A stretch of DNA of 64,000 nt from Neoechinorhynchus agilis. Its lineage: Eukaryota > Acanthocephala. Both the position numbers and the translations under genes were made by a program. The notes beneath the pieces are model-generated. The model had not been told where the DNA came from and searched no databases. It was given only the letters and a program-made list of their open reading frames with translations. Below are positions 46,826 to 56,765 of this stretch, one piece after another. The stretch lies in contig CM121341.1 of assembly GCA_051530055.1 (NCBI GenBank), forward strand, positions 6,634,001 through 6,698,000, given 5' to 3'. Each line of letters starts with the position of its first letter. Positions within the stretch are counted from its first letter, which is position 1.

Positions 46826-48947
46826 CTCGTCTCCTCATAAAGTATTTTGCCATTTCCCTATTTATCACTAAGCCACAATTTCCTCCACGTTGGAATTTTA
46901 GACGACTAACGAGGGCCTGTCGCTCGGACCGTTGATCAGCAATGCTGAGCTTTACCAAATCGCAAAACACTAGCACTGAAGGATTCGTCTGCATTGATTC
47001 CAGATGAATCCAGCAGACGTAAGAAGAATATCCTTTGTCGTAGACCTCCAATCCTCGTCCAAAAATACTCTGATCGATTCTAGGGAGGAAGATAATCGAT
47101 GCCAAGGCGGTCTGAGCGATTCTCGAAAAGCACACAACCATTCCAACAAAGCAGTCGAAGAAAAGGTTGAAGAAATTGAAGATAAAGAGGAGTTGGGTAT
47201 TGTGGATTTCTGGACTGTTCCCATAGTTTGAGGTGAACAAAGTATTGGTCAGTATTTTGATAAGGACGAGCTTAAGGACGAGAAGGACCGTCATAGGTAG
47301 CATTGAACGGACAATCAACTCAAAAACATTCACGACATTCATCAGATTTCTGAAGAAAACATAAAGAATGAACATCATTGAAAGGATAAGAACGTAACCC
47401 CAAATGACATATCCGATCATGAATCCTGGAAAATGAAGTGCTCTTGTAAGGACACTTCTATTTTTGAATTTTCGTCTTTCAGGAATATCCACGAATTTTC
47501 CTTTATAGGCGTTCAACAAACATCGACGATATTTCCTCATTCCCGCGATCAGCTGAACGCTACAAACTAAAGCGCAAATCACATTAATAACGCGGAGATC
47601 CCGTACCATTTTTTGTCTTACTTTTTCTTCAAGATCAAAGACTTTGATTCCAGGAAATATTTGAATTAATGAATTGACTGTGACGAACTGAAGGATACTA
47701 TAGATTTCATCGATCACTTTTTGGGAGTTTTGTAATACCCAGAAGGAAAATTGGTAAATTAATGTAAATGAAATGAAATACAGATGCAAGATTTGTTTTG
47801 AGAATTTGAAACTGATTTTTTGTCCTTTGTTCATTAATTGGTTAACGTGACGATACTCTGATTGAAGATCGTCGTCCTTTAGAAGCCAAGACACAAAAGA
47901 TTGCTTGTTTGTTTTCCGTTTAAAGTCAATCAAAGTGGCGAAGAAGAGAACTGTGAGACGAATGGCGAGTATGCAAGAGTAAAAGTAGTACGGCATTTGT
48001 CTTAACATTTTTAACTTGAGTGCATCCTTGGAGAGTGGAAGACAACTCTGGCACATTGTTTCTCTTTTTTGAGAAACGTTTGTGAATGTTGCACTTAAAT
48101 TATTGCTTTTAATTAAAAAAATCTGCCTTGATTTAGGACAATAAGCATCCATTGCTGTTTGAAAGAAGATCTCTGTCCACATAAACAATGCGCTTAATCC
48201 GTAACAAATAAAATTGTGCGGCCTAAGTTCAAGAGACATGAGAATCGGTAGATACCGAATTCCTATAAGAACGACTATTCCTGCTTGTCTGAAAAGATTT
48301 AAAAGCGGACCGTGGTCGTTTGTCGTAGTTATTATTAATTTCTCAAAGGAATGCAGCACTTCCAAAGCCAAGATTCCATAAATGCACACCGAGTCGAAAC
48401 GATTCGTTTTTGTAAAAGGATTGTAGACAAATCTTTTTGACATTCGTCCGCGACTTTCTGATCGCATTCGGATCATCTTGAGAGAACTGTACAAGGCCAG
48501 TATCAGAAATATTGGAAGGGTTATCTTATTGATTGGTGTTCTATAGAACTCAATGAGAGAATCGATTCGCGCAAAGGTGCATATCGGCAGAAGTTCCAAA
48601 TGATCATTGTTTGTTTTCTCCAATTGAATTCGTCTTGATTGGTAAATAAAAGTTATGCATAAAATCACAATCATCATTGACATAAACATTGGCAAAGTCT
48701 TTACAAGTCCTCGCTTTAAATTTATAAAAGTAGTCCATCTTCGTGCATTCGGAATGCAGCCCTTTTCCTCGACGCGAGAATAAATCTCGATTCTGGACGA
48801 AGGTTTCCTTCCGAATGATTCTGGAATTACACTGTAAACTTGTTTTTCGCTGCCCATTGCATCCATGAATAACTTATTGAACGTTTCTTTTCTGTGCTCG
48901 AATTGAGTCGCACCGAAACAACTGACGGGTACGTTTTTCGCGTCCAC
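46668..48947 (-). CDS. STRA6-like multi-pass membrane protein
   Basis: STRA6 is the receptor and channel that takes up retinol from its carrier. A 759-codon open frame with about nine or more hydrophobic helices. C-terminal signatures match the family: DKGYSSYVCWIHLESMQTNP (STRA6: [20 protein letters not shown]), FCDLVKLS and FRFYLFTMLAKNPWLSRYRK (LAYTLLHNPTLQVFRK). The helix FVGMVVCFSRIAQTALASII also aligns. The frame's 5' limit is a GTG. Likely starts are ATG 48866 (MDAMGSEKQ) or an upstream exon at ATG 48997 (MECSTKISEK) joined by a very short intron. The CRAL-TRIO neighbour binds related lipids in other animals, but a shared role is only a guess. Vertebrate-type retinol specificity cannot be inferred. 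Confidence 0.8.
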   Translation of the reverse strand: MDAKNVPVSCFGATQFEHRKETFNKLFMDAMGSEKQVYSVIPESFGRKPSSRIEIYSRVEEKGCIPNARRWTTFINLKRGLVKTLPMFMSMMIVILCITFIYQSRRIQLEKTNNDHLELLPICTFARIDSLIEFYRTPINKITLPIFLILALYSSLKMIRMRSESRGRMSKRFVYNPFTKTNRFDSVCIYGILALEVLHSFEKLIITTTNDHGPLLNLFRQAGIVVLIGIRYLPILMSLELRPHNFICYGLSALFMWTEIFFQTAMDAYCPKSRQIFLIKSNNLSATFTNVSQKRETMCQSCLPLSKDALKLKMLRQMPYYFYSCILAIRLTVLFFATLIDFKRKTNKQSFVSWLLKDDDLQSEYRHVNQLMNKGQKISFKFSKQILHLYFISFTLIYQFSFWVLQNSQKVIDEIYSILQFVTVNSLIQIFPGIKVFDLEEKVRQKMVRDLRVINVICALVCSVQLIAGMRKYRRCLLNAYKGKFVDIPERRKFKNRSVLTRALHFPGFMIGYVIWGYVLILSMMFILYVFFRNLMNVVNVFELIVRSMLPMTVLLVLKLVLIKILTNTLFTSNYGNSPEIHNTQLLFIFNFFNLFFDCFVGMVVCFSRIAQTALASIIFLPRIDQSIFGRGLEVYDKGYSSYVCWIHLESMQTNPSVLVFCDLVKLSIADQRSERQALVSRLKFQRGGNCGLVINREMAKYFMRRRVMFRFYLFTMLAKNPWLSRYRKQRHFGNLSIYKGDYSFVDVPHSEVSTMTNV

Positions 48948-49299
48948 GTGACCCGTAAATCGTTGGTTTTTTCACTTATTTTTGTGGAACATTCCATGAT
49001 ACGAAACTGAGAAAAACACTTATAATATTTGGGATCAGGCCATGACTCGATGCTTTGCATCGCTCAACTCCTAGAAAGGTTGCTGTTTTGCCTGGTTCTC
49101 AATAAATCCTTTTACGGCTTTGGAATAAACGACGCACAATGTCGATCATTGCGGCCCGGAGAAAGCATAACTCCTTTGCTGCTTTTCTAAAAGCCCTTAA
49201 AAATTATGCTCTGTGATTTGAGAAAATAATAACGACACATTTATTTGCACAAAGAATGGGAACCGAGTACCTTTGGACACTCTACACATTTTTTGAATG

Positions 49300-50750
49300 A
49301 ATGTTGATTTTGGAGTGGATAACAGGTTCGGTCGGGTTCGAAAGTTTATGGTTTTTGTTGGAGAGTTTGTGAGGTTGGGTCTTTCCTTCTGTTCATTTCG
49401 TGTTAAGATATCCGAGATAAGATTGGGCAGTAAGGAAAACGGAGCGGAGGTACAAATTATTGGAGGATGAAATGATTTGGGATTACGAGTGTTGTGCTCA
49501 TGTGAGAAGGGGACGACATGTGATGAGAGGATTTTTGATTGTTTTATGAAAATAGTATCATGGCATTCGGTGAGCGGGCGAAAATCAGCTGTGCAAATTT
49601 TAGAGACTCTTCTGTGAAATGTTTAGAAACGACGGATTTGCGGTTTGGACAGGCCTCAAAGGACGGGATAGCCGTATGTGAGAAAGGAGGGTAAAATAAA
49701 GCTGATGTAAAATTTGGAGAGATCGGGAAAGGGACCTCTGAATGGTGGAGACGTTTTAGTTAGTAAATTTTAAGGGTATTGCGTTTGGGAGAGACTGAAA
49801 TGTGCGAGTCCCGTGTCAAGTTTGATTGAAATTATCGACCCAGAATTCTGAGGAATGTGACTCGTTGGATGTCATTTTGAAGCTCGGGGTAGGATATGGG
49901 GTTGCGGGAGAGTGAGGGGATCATTTCGAAGCATTTGGAGAAGTTCAGATATAGACTACAATTGGTGCAGAATTCTTTGATGTGGATGATTTCGTTAGAT
50001 GTTAAGGAGAGGTAGGATGGTAACATAAAGCGAAGTAAAATTTGGAACATGATACCCGAGAAGATCGGGCAGTATTGAAAAAGTAGCTAGATATGGGAAG
50101 GTGCGAGGTCAAGCTAGGATGAAGCGAATTGGAATTACGAGTGTTGGGCTCGTGTGAAAAAGTGAATAAAAGGTTACAAAAATTGTGGCGGTAGAGTTGA
50201 TAGGTGTTTTGTTTGTTTGACGAAAGTTTTATAAAGGCATTCGGTGAGAGTAGGAAAATCTGCTGTGCAAATTTTAGATTCTCTTCGATGAAACATTGCC
50301 GGCGAAGGGATTCTTAAATGGCGGAGACTTTGAGTAGGTAAATTTTAAAAGTATTACGCTTAAGGGAAAATGTAATGTGCGAGTTCCATTTCAGATTTGA
50401 CTGAAATTGGAGACCAAGAATTCTGTAGGAGGTGACTCGTTGTTTATCGTTTTGAATCTCCGCGCAGGATATGGGGTTGCAGGAGATTGTGGGGATTATT
50501 TCGAAGCATTTAGAGAAATTCAGGTAGAGTTTGTGATTCGTGCAGAATTCTTTGATGCGGGTGATTTCGTTAGATTTTAAGTAGAGGGAGAGATGGGGGT
50601 GATATCGTCGCCATATAAGAAAAGCATAGAGTGACAGGAGAGAGGTTTAAGGAGGTTTAGGAAAATATTAAAAAGGATTGGTGACCGCACAACAACATGA
50701 GGTACGCATTTGGTGAGGGAAACTTCAACAGCGATCCTTCTAGTCTCCGT
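49300..50750 (-). mobile_element. Non-LTR retrotransposon reverse-transcriptase remnants, two overlapping copies
   Basis: The minus strand reads SPILFNIFLN, then a YGDDI box (YADD-type catalytic motif) near 50610, and LYLNFSKCFEIIP and NPISCAEIQND further on, in broken frames. A second copy of the palm/thumb part follows at about 50050-49300 (LNFSKCFEMIPSLSRNPISY, then LTECLDTIFIKQ-like text). Both are colinear with the 3' part of the element at 2745-3290. Frameshifts and stops make all copies dead. Confidence 0.8.
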
Positions 50751-50759
50751 CCAAGTTGA

Positions 50760-50954
50760 TCAAATCTTTGCAGTCTGGCGAGAATCTCGATGCATGGCTT
50801 TCGTGCAAGGATTACAGTACCATTCATCTGAGGAATGATAAGCAGTCCGCCCGGTTGTTTCTCTTAACCGCCCAATTGTATCCATTGCACTGAGCATCTG
50901 CTTCAATTCATCCACTTCAGTCGTCTCCTTGTAGGACAGTAGTGCGTTGTCCAC
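50760..50954 (-). CDS. Possible exon next to the retrotransposon, unrecognised
   Basis: A 64-codon open segment includes DELKQMLSAMDTIGRLRETT and a possible zinc-knuckle-like EWYCNPCTKAMHRD. It starts after a TAAGTG, with no ATG at its upstream limit. It may be an exon of a host gene cut by the retrotransposon, or part of the element. Confidence 0.25.
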   Translation of the reverse strand: MDNALLSYKETTEVDELKQMLSAMDTIGRLRETTGRTAYHSSDEWYCNPCTKAMHRDSRQTAKI

Positions 50955-51529
50955 TTACCTCAGCTTAGCTTATTTTTCGGCAATGTGTGGAAAAATATGC
51001 CCTCCTTCTATGAAAAGGAGAAAAAAATGTGGTGAAATATGTGGTGGTGGTGGTGGTAGTAAGGTTAAGATGTTTTTTGTTGAAAATCTCATAAAGACAT
51101 TCGGTGAGTGGGGATAAATCGATTTCATTGTTCATTTCGATTGTTTTTGCTGTTCAAGGAAATTAAAAATCAATAAAGCGTTCACAGGAGCAAGCATTTG
51201 ACCCGTCTTTAATCAAAATGGTAAGTTTATACACCTTTGTCCAAAAAGTCAGACTTAATTTTTTGCTTTTTAGGGCAAAAGAATTGTGTGCATCAGTAAT
51301 TGCTTAACGGCGAGTAAATGTTTTGTTAGAGTACAAAATTAATAGGCAACGTGATCTCGTTGTTTAACTATTGTTTACTTTATCACGGGTCGTATTTATC
51401 CAACGACAGCAAATAACCATTCTTGTTTAGAAACACGAGCAACCAAAATGAAGATAAGATTGAAGGAAACTCGCCTACTGAAAGTCCGTCCTTATTAAAT
51501 GCTAAGCATCCCGTTCTCAAAGTTACTGT

Positions 51530-53098
51530 TCATGCGTTCATCAGATCTTCGATCGCTCGTTGAAAATCGAGGGCTGATTCTAAGGCTTCACGGAGCCCAG
51601 CAATGTGCTTATGATTTAATATAGCCATTTGACGTAGAACTTCAACTTCATTTCTGGTTCTGGTTCTACCGTTCATTCGAGAAAACAAGTGCTCATTGAT
51701 GTTAAGACGGGAACTGTCATAATACTCGTCACGGTTTCTTGAGTTTGTTCTAGGTTGCCTGATCGATTCGCGCATGACAGACGAGTTTTGCCGGCTATGT
51801 ATCGGTGTTAGTTCACGTGATCGAGACCTACGGTTGGTACGGTTCGGAAAATGGTGACTGTCAAGGGAAGAGTTAGATGATTGGCACTGATCGCTTTCCG
51901 GCGGAGAGGCCTCGTTTGTAGAATCAGAAGCAGTGGATGGATTTAGGACGCGCCGGCTGGACTTTGGTGAAACAATGTATTTGCCTTTGGTTCTCTCTGT
52001 CATCGTACTCTGAATCACTTCAGACAATTTCTTCCCATTATTAAGGATACCATCAAAATGCTTTCGATCAGGAGATAAATAAGTCAGTTTGAATTCCTTA
52101 TCTTCAGTCATCCGTTTGAAATTAGCTAAATCGTCTGGTTGAAAATGCAAACTATCCGTCCCAACTACTGCTATTGTCTGAGTATAGTAATCTACGTCCT
52201 TCCAACGTTGATTCATTTTCTTTAAAGTATTTGTCTTAACTTTGGACTTTCCTCCAACATCCATGAAGTGAACCTGACAGAAATCATCTTGCAATAAGCT
52301 GAGAACTTCAACTCGAAAGTAGACTCCATCATCGAATTCCAGAACGACGTCACCCGGCGCAACGGATCGACAGTTTTCCAGTTTCGAAATGTCTTCTTGT
52401 CCGAGAGCTAACAATTCGGATACATGTCCAGAAGCAGCAAACACAACTGCTTTTGGATCGTCTGCGTTAGTGATCAAAAACTTTCTGCCTTCGTCACTTC
52501 TATAAATTTTTCGGTGCTCGAAATCGGTGAACTTCTTGTGAGTTTCCAATGGTGGATTACGTTTACGTCTTGCATCATGACGTGATGATTTAGGAGATTC
52601 TTTGAGTCGGCAGTAACGCTCACTGGAGTTTAGTGAAGAATCGCATCTCTTTGCCTGACGTCTTAACTGCGGAGTAGATTCCTTTTTAATATCCGGACGG
52701 GGCGAGGTTACATCCCGAAATCCCGAATTCATTAGTGAATCATCCCAATTCTCACCTTCATCAACAACATTACTCACAATGTCGCTATCGTCACACCGAC
52801 GTGAACGTTCACTGCCTCGATCATTTCGATTATTCCTTCGTTCATCCGGTTTCTTTGACAGTGACACAAAAATCTTAGTATTGAGGACAGTATGCGGATT
52901 TGCGTCCAGAGCTGCTTTCACATCTTCTGAATTTTTGAAAAGAATAAATGCGAATTTCCTGTTTCTATCTGCGCTCGTTTTCACTGTGCAATCCTCAAGC
53001 TCGCCAAACTCACTGAAAACTTTATCCAGGTCCTGGCTTTCGCAATCGAGCGGTACTCGACGTACGAACAGCTTACGTTCGTTCAAGTCATCCGACAT
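51530..53098 (-). CDS. RRM plus Tudor domain protein
   Basis: Single exon, 522 residues, ATG at 53098. RRM at about 8-82: RNP2 KLFVRRVP and RNP1 RKFAFILF. An Arg/Ser/Asp-rich linker follows (ERRNNRNDRGSERSRR). A Tudor domain lies at about 238-300: VAPGDVVLEFDDGVYFRVEV and CQVHFMDVGGKSKV. The tail is Ser/Arg-rich and ends in a helical segment (LRQMAILNHKHIAGLREALE). Tudor plus RRM occurs in germline RNP proteins (TDRD10-like), which bind methylated Arg partners. Aromatic-cage residues are partly replaced (GDVV, DDGVYFR), so ligand binding is uncertain. A role in RNA granules is inference. Confidence 0.85.
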   Translation of the reverse strand: MSDDLNERKLFVRRVPLDCESQDLDKVFSEFGELEDCTVKTSADRNRKFAFILFKNSEDVKAALDANPHTVLNTKIFVSLSKKPDERRNNRNDRGSERSRRCDDSDIVSNVVDEGENWDDSLMNSGFRDVTSPRPDIKKESTPQLRRQAKRCDSSLNSSERYCRLKESPKSSRHDARRKRNPPLETHKKFTDFEHRKIYRSDEGRKFLITNADDPKAVVFAASGHVSELLALGQEDISKLENCRSVAPGDVVLEFDDGVYFRVEVLSLLQDDFCQVHFMDVGGKSKVKTNTLKKMNQRWKDVDYYTQTIAVVGTDSLHFQPDDLANFKRMTEDKEFKLTYLSPDRKHFDGILNNGKKLSEVIQSTMTERTKGKYIVSPKSSRRVLNPSTASDSTNEASPPESDQCQSSNSSLDSHHFPNRTNRRSRSRELTPIHSRQNSSVMRESIRQPRTNSRNRDEYYDSSRLNINEHLFSRMNGRTRTRNEVEVLRQMAILNHKHIAGLREALESALDFQRAIEDLMNA

Positions 53099-53459
53099 AT
53101 CTACAATTAATTAAGATTGAGGCAAAAAAACGTAAAAGAGCGAACAAACCCGTATTTTTTGGTGAAAATACCCCCGGTCACCAAAATTATACTTTGACTT
53201 ACCCGAAGGATTCTAGATCGATGATAAACCCGCACTTGATTCTCATAAAGAAATCAAAATTACATAGCCCGAAAAATTAAATGAAACTGCAACTCGGCGG
53301 ATGACCAACGACAAATAATCCCAGAAAGGTCGATCGGACCAAACATTGTTAACACGAAAGAAAGAGAATGCTTCCAATAATGACGTATCAAGTAAAAGAA
53401 TCAGAATTGAAACACTCAACCAATAGCAAAAAAACAAATAAGAAGCACGTTTAAAAAAC

Positions 53460-55060
53460 CCAATATTACAAGAAAATCCGGAGAAAAAATTTGAACACGA
53501 AAGAAAGAGAATGCTTCCGATAATGACGTATCACGTAAAAGAATCAGAATTGAAACACTCAACCAATAATGACGTATCAAGTAAAAGAACCAGAATTGAA
53601 ACACTCAACCAATAGCAAAAAAACAAATAAGAAGCACGTTTAAAAAACCCAATATTACAAGAAAATCCGGAGAAAAAATTTGAACACGAAAGAAAGAGAA
53701 TGCTTCCAATAATGACGTATCAAGTAAAAGAATCAGAATTGAAACACTCGACCAATAGCAAAAAAACAAATAAGAAGCACGTTTAAAAAACCCAATATTA
53801 CAAAAATCCGGAGAAAAAATTTGAACACGAAAGAAAGAGAATGCTTCCAATAATGACGTATCAAGTAAAAGAATCAGAATTGAAAAACTCGACCAATAAT
53901 GACGTATCAAGTAAAAGAACCAGAATTGAAACACTCAACCAATAGCAAAAAACAAATAAGAAGCACGTTTGAAAAACAAATGTGACCAGAAAAAACCGAA
54001 AAAAGAAAAAATTTGAACACGAAAGAAAGAGAATGCTTCCAATAATGACGTATCAAGTAAAAGAATCAGAATTGAAAAACTCGACCAATAATGACGTATC
54101 AAGTAAAAGAACCAGAATTGAAACACTCAACCAATAGCAAAAAAACAAATAAGAAGCACGTTTAAAAAACCCAATATTACAAGAAAATCCGGAGAAAAAA
54201 TTTGAACACGAAAGAAAGAGAATGCTTCCAATAATGACGTATCAAGTAAAAGAACCAGAATTGAAACACTCAACCAATAGCAAAAAAACAAATAAGAAGC
54301 ACGTTTAAAAAACCCAATATTACAAGAAAATCCGGAGAAAAAATTTGAACACGAAAGAAAGAGAATGCTTCCAATAATGACGTATCAAGTAAAAGAATCA
54401 GAATTGAAACACTCAACCAATAGCAAAAAAACAAATAAGAAGCACGTTTAAAAAACCCAATATTACAAGAAAATCCGAAGAAAAAATTTGAACACGAAAG
54501 AAAGAGAATGCTTCCGATAATGACGTATCAAGTAAAAGAATCAGAATTGAAACACTCGACCAATAATGACGTATCAAGTAAAAGAATCAGAATTGAAACA
54601 CTCAACCAATAGCAAAAAAACAAATAAGAAGCACGTTTGAAAAACAAATGTGACCAGGAAAAAACCCAAAAAAGAAAAAATTTGAACACGAAAGAAAGAG
54701 GATGCTTCCGATAATGACGTATCAAGGAAAAGAATAAGCATTGAAAAACTCGATCGATCACAAAAAAATAAGAAACGCGTTCAAAAAACGAATATTATCA
54801 GATAAAAATCTGAAAAAGGCTGATCGAACCGAACATCTAAACAGGAAAAGAGAATGCGTCCAATAATGACGTAGTGAGTAAAAAAAGAGAGCAATCGATC
54901 ACGATTTGAATAAAAAAACGTTCAAAAACCCACCAGGCCAGATTAAAAATCTGGAAAAAGATTTGATAGAACATTTGAATACAAAAGAAAGAGAACTCTT
55001 CCAGTAATGACGTGATAAGTAAAAAAAAGAGAGCAATTGATCACAAATTTTTTTTTAAAA
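53460..55060. repeat. AT-rich tandem array, about 140- and 192-bp units
   Basis: TTTGAACACGAAAGAAAGAG recurs near 53489, 53680, 53821, 54013, 54206, 54344, 54488 and 54684, with spacing of about 140 or about 192 bp. The long form carries an extra copy of a 45-52 bp sub-repeat with TGACGTATCAAGTAAAAGAA. From 54780 units become degenerate (TGACGTAGTGAGTAAAA). The array resumes at 56480-56760 beyond the inserted retrotransposon fragment. Minus-strand ORFs across it are by-products. Confidence 0.9.
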
Positions 55061-55089
55061 ATAAATCTTTTTTATCATAAAATAATAAA

Positions 55090-56491
55090 GTACAAAACTT
55101 GCAATCACCACCGTCCGCAAAATTGGAGCTTCGCTCCTTCCTCGGCTGTCGCTATCACGCTAGCAGCATTGCCTCGTTGTACTGTCGCCGGTCGTTTCTC
55201 TCAATTTCTTCGAGAGATCCTGGAGCAGAGTGCCAATCTGCCAAGCGCTCCAAACGTCTCTACTCCGAAGGAGACAAAATAATGGGCCCTTGTTATTCTC
55301 TATGTTTCCGTACCTTCCTCCCTTCCGCTGTACCTCCAGGGATTTCGAGAGAGTAGGGAATGTTGCTTACGTGGCGTCCCACAGAAGGCATTTGCATTCC
55401 CGCCACGGAAAGACCGAAATTTCGACAAGATGGGCGGCTTCCAAGATGTTGGGAAAGTTCGCCGTTCTCAACGCCCGAGAAATTGCGTTATTGATTTCAG
55501 AATGGCGTGAGAACCTTCCTGCTGACCAACTGCAGACGAGACCGTGTCGCCCGAAGGCATCAACCAAAGACCCACATCGACAGCGATGGGGCGTGCATAT
55601 CGGGAGACCAAGTCTTAAGGATACTGCGATCCTCTTTACCTCATCAGTGAGAAGTGTTCCAACTGATGCCAGAGGAACAGCCTCCAACCACGCCCCAGAT
55701 TCTCGTGTCGAAACTGCCAACAGTCTAGCTCGGACGACCCCACCGCGAGAACCTGAAAGTAGAGAGCTGCGAGCTCTCGCGACGAGAGGTCTGTCCCAGA
55801 TCGACTGTCTGAGGCCATTCACGGGAACATTGTTAAAGCCTGTCTGCTGGCAGCATTCTTCAACTACCACCACGAAGTCTTGGCCAAGACAAAACTTTCC
55901 CCTCAGAATTTTCTTCGCTATTGGATGACTCCTCTCATACGATCCAGGAAAGGCTGGCAAGGCAAGGTCTACTGGCGCCCGGATGCCCAATCCCCCAAAT
56001 GACACAGGCAATGAAGCTTGTCGCCACGCTTCATCTGGAAGCTGGACATTTAAAATTAGCTCGAGACAAGCCCTCACCTTGCCGTCGAGCCTAGCCAATC
56101 CTTCCTTATGTTTGAAAAATGTTGTTGTGCGGACCTTATATAACAATTTGGGGATAAAGAGTGCATCCTTTATCAGAAATAACGCATCCTGAGCCGAGAG
56201 AGCGCTCATCCTATCGCACTGCAACGAAAGTTCCGGTATGATACGGCTGAGCTCAGCTTCCACATTTGAATCAAAGACGCAACTACCCAGAAAGCTCGGT
56301 TGCTCTGGGGTCATGAGTTTCAGACCTGGAGCTACGGCCTCGGACCCATCCATTAGTTCTTTGACTTTGGCGGCGTCACCAATATTCAATACAAGGAGCT
56401 CACATTTTCCAGCATTGAGCTCAATGCCCATCTTCGAGGTCTCCCTAATCAGCGTCTCTAAATCATTTAAACAAACAAAAAGCACGTTCAA
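55090..56491 (-). mobile_element. GC-rich LINE fragment inside the tandem array
   Basis: A minus-strand 374-codon frame starts at 56491 with no ATG needed by the family. It reads KMGIELNAGKCELLVL, then QPSFLGSCVF and FGGLGIRAPVDLALPAF, then HRCRCGSLVDAFGRHGLVC. These are the end of the reverse-transcriptase domain and the thumb/zinc-motif region of a non-LTR polyprotein. No catalytic YADD box is present, so the copy is 5'-truncated, and the frame runs to about 55367. Base composition is far more GC-rich than the surrounding array, and it is not the same family as the elements at 2.6, 7.7 and 49.3 kb. Confidence 0.8.
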
Positions 56492-56765
56492 AAAATCTAT
56501 CAGGCCAGATTAAAAATCTGGAAACGACTTGATAGGATATTTGAATACGAAAGAAAGATAATGCTTCCAGTAATGACGTAATAAGCAAAAAAAAGAGCAA
56601 TCGATCACGAATTGAATTGCGACAAACGAAAAATTAACACATTCAAAAACCCACAAAAAAATCTGGAAACGACTTGATAAAAAATTTGAATACGAAAGAA
56701 AGATAATGCTTCCAGTAATGACGTAATAAGCAAAAAAGAGAGCAATCGATCACGAATTGAATACT
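56480..56765. repeat. Continuation of the AT-rich array after the insertion
   Basis: Two to three diverged units with ATTTGAATACGAAAGAAAGA, TGCTTCCAGTAATGACGTAA and GAGCAATCGATCACGAATTG. They match the degenerate units at 54840-55040, so the LINE fragment split one array. Confidence 0.8.

Noticed and set aside
53243-54761. Minus-strand ORFs reading FQFWFFYLIRHYW repeats, like a membrane protein
   Set aside because: They are hydrophobic only because the AT-rich repeat is read in that frame; they lack starts, and frames break between units.
55230-55928. 232-codon plus-strand ORF
   Set aside because: It is the shadow of the LINE polyprotein on the minus strand, caused by GC-rich sequence.
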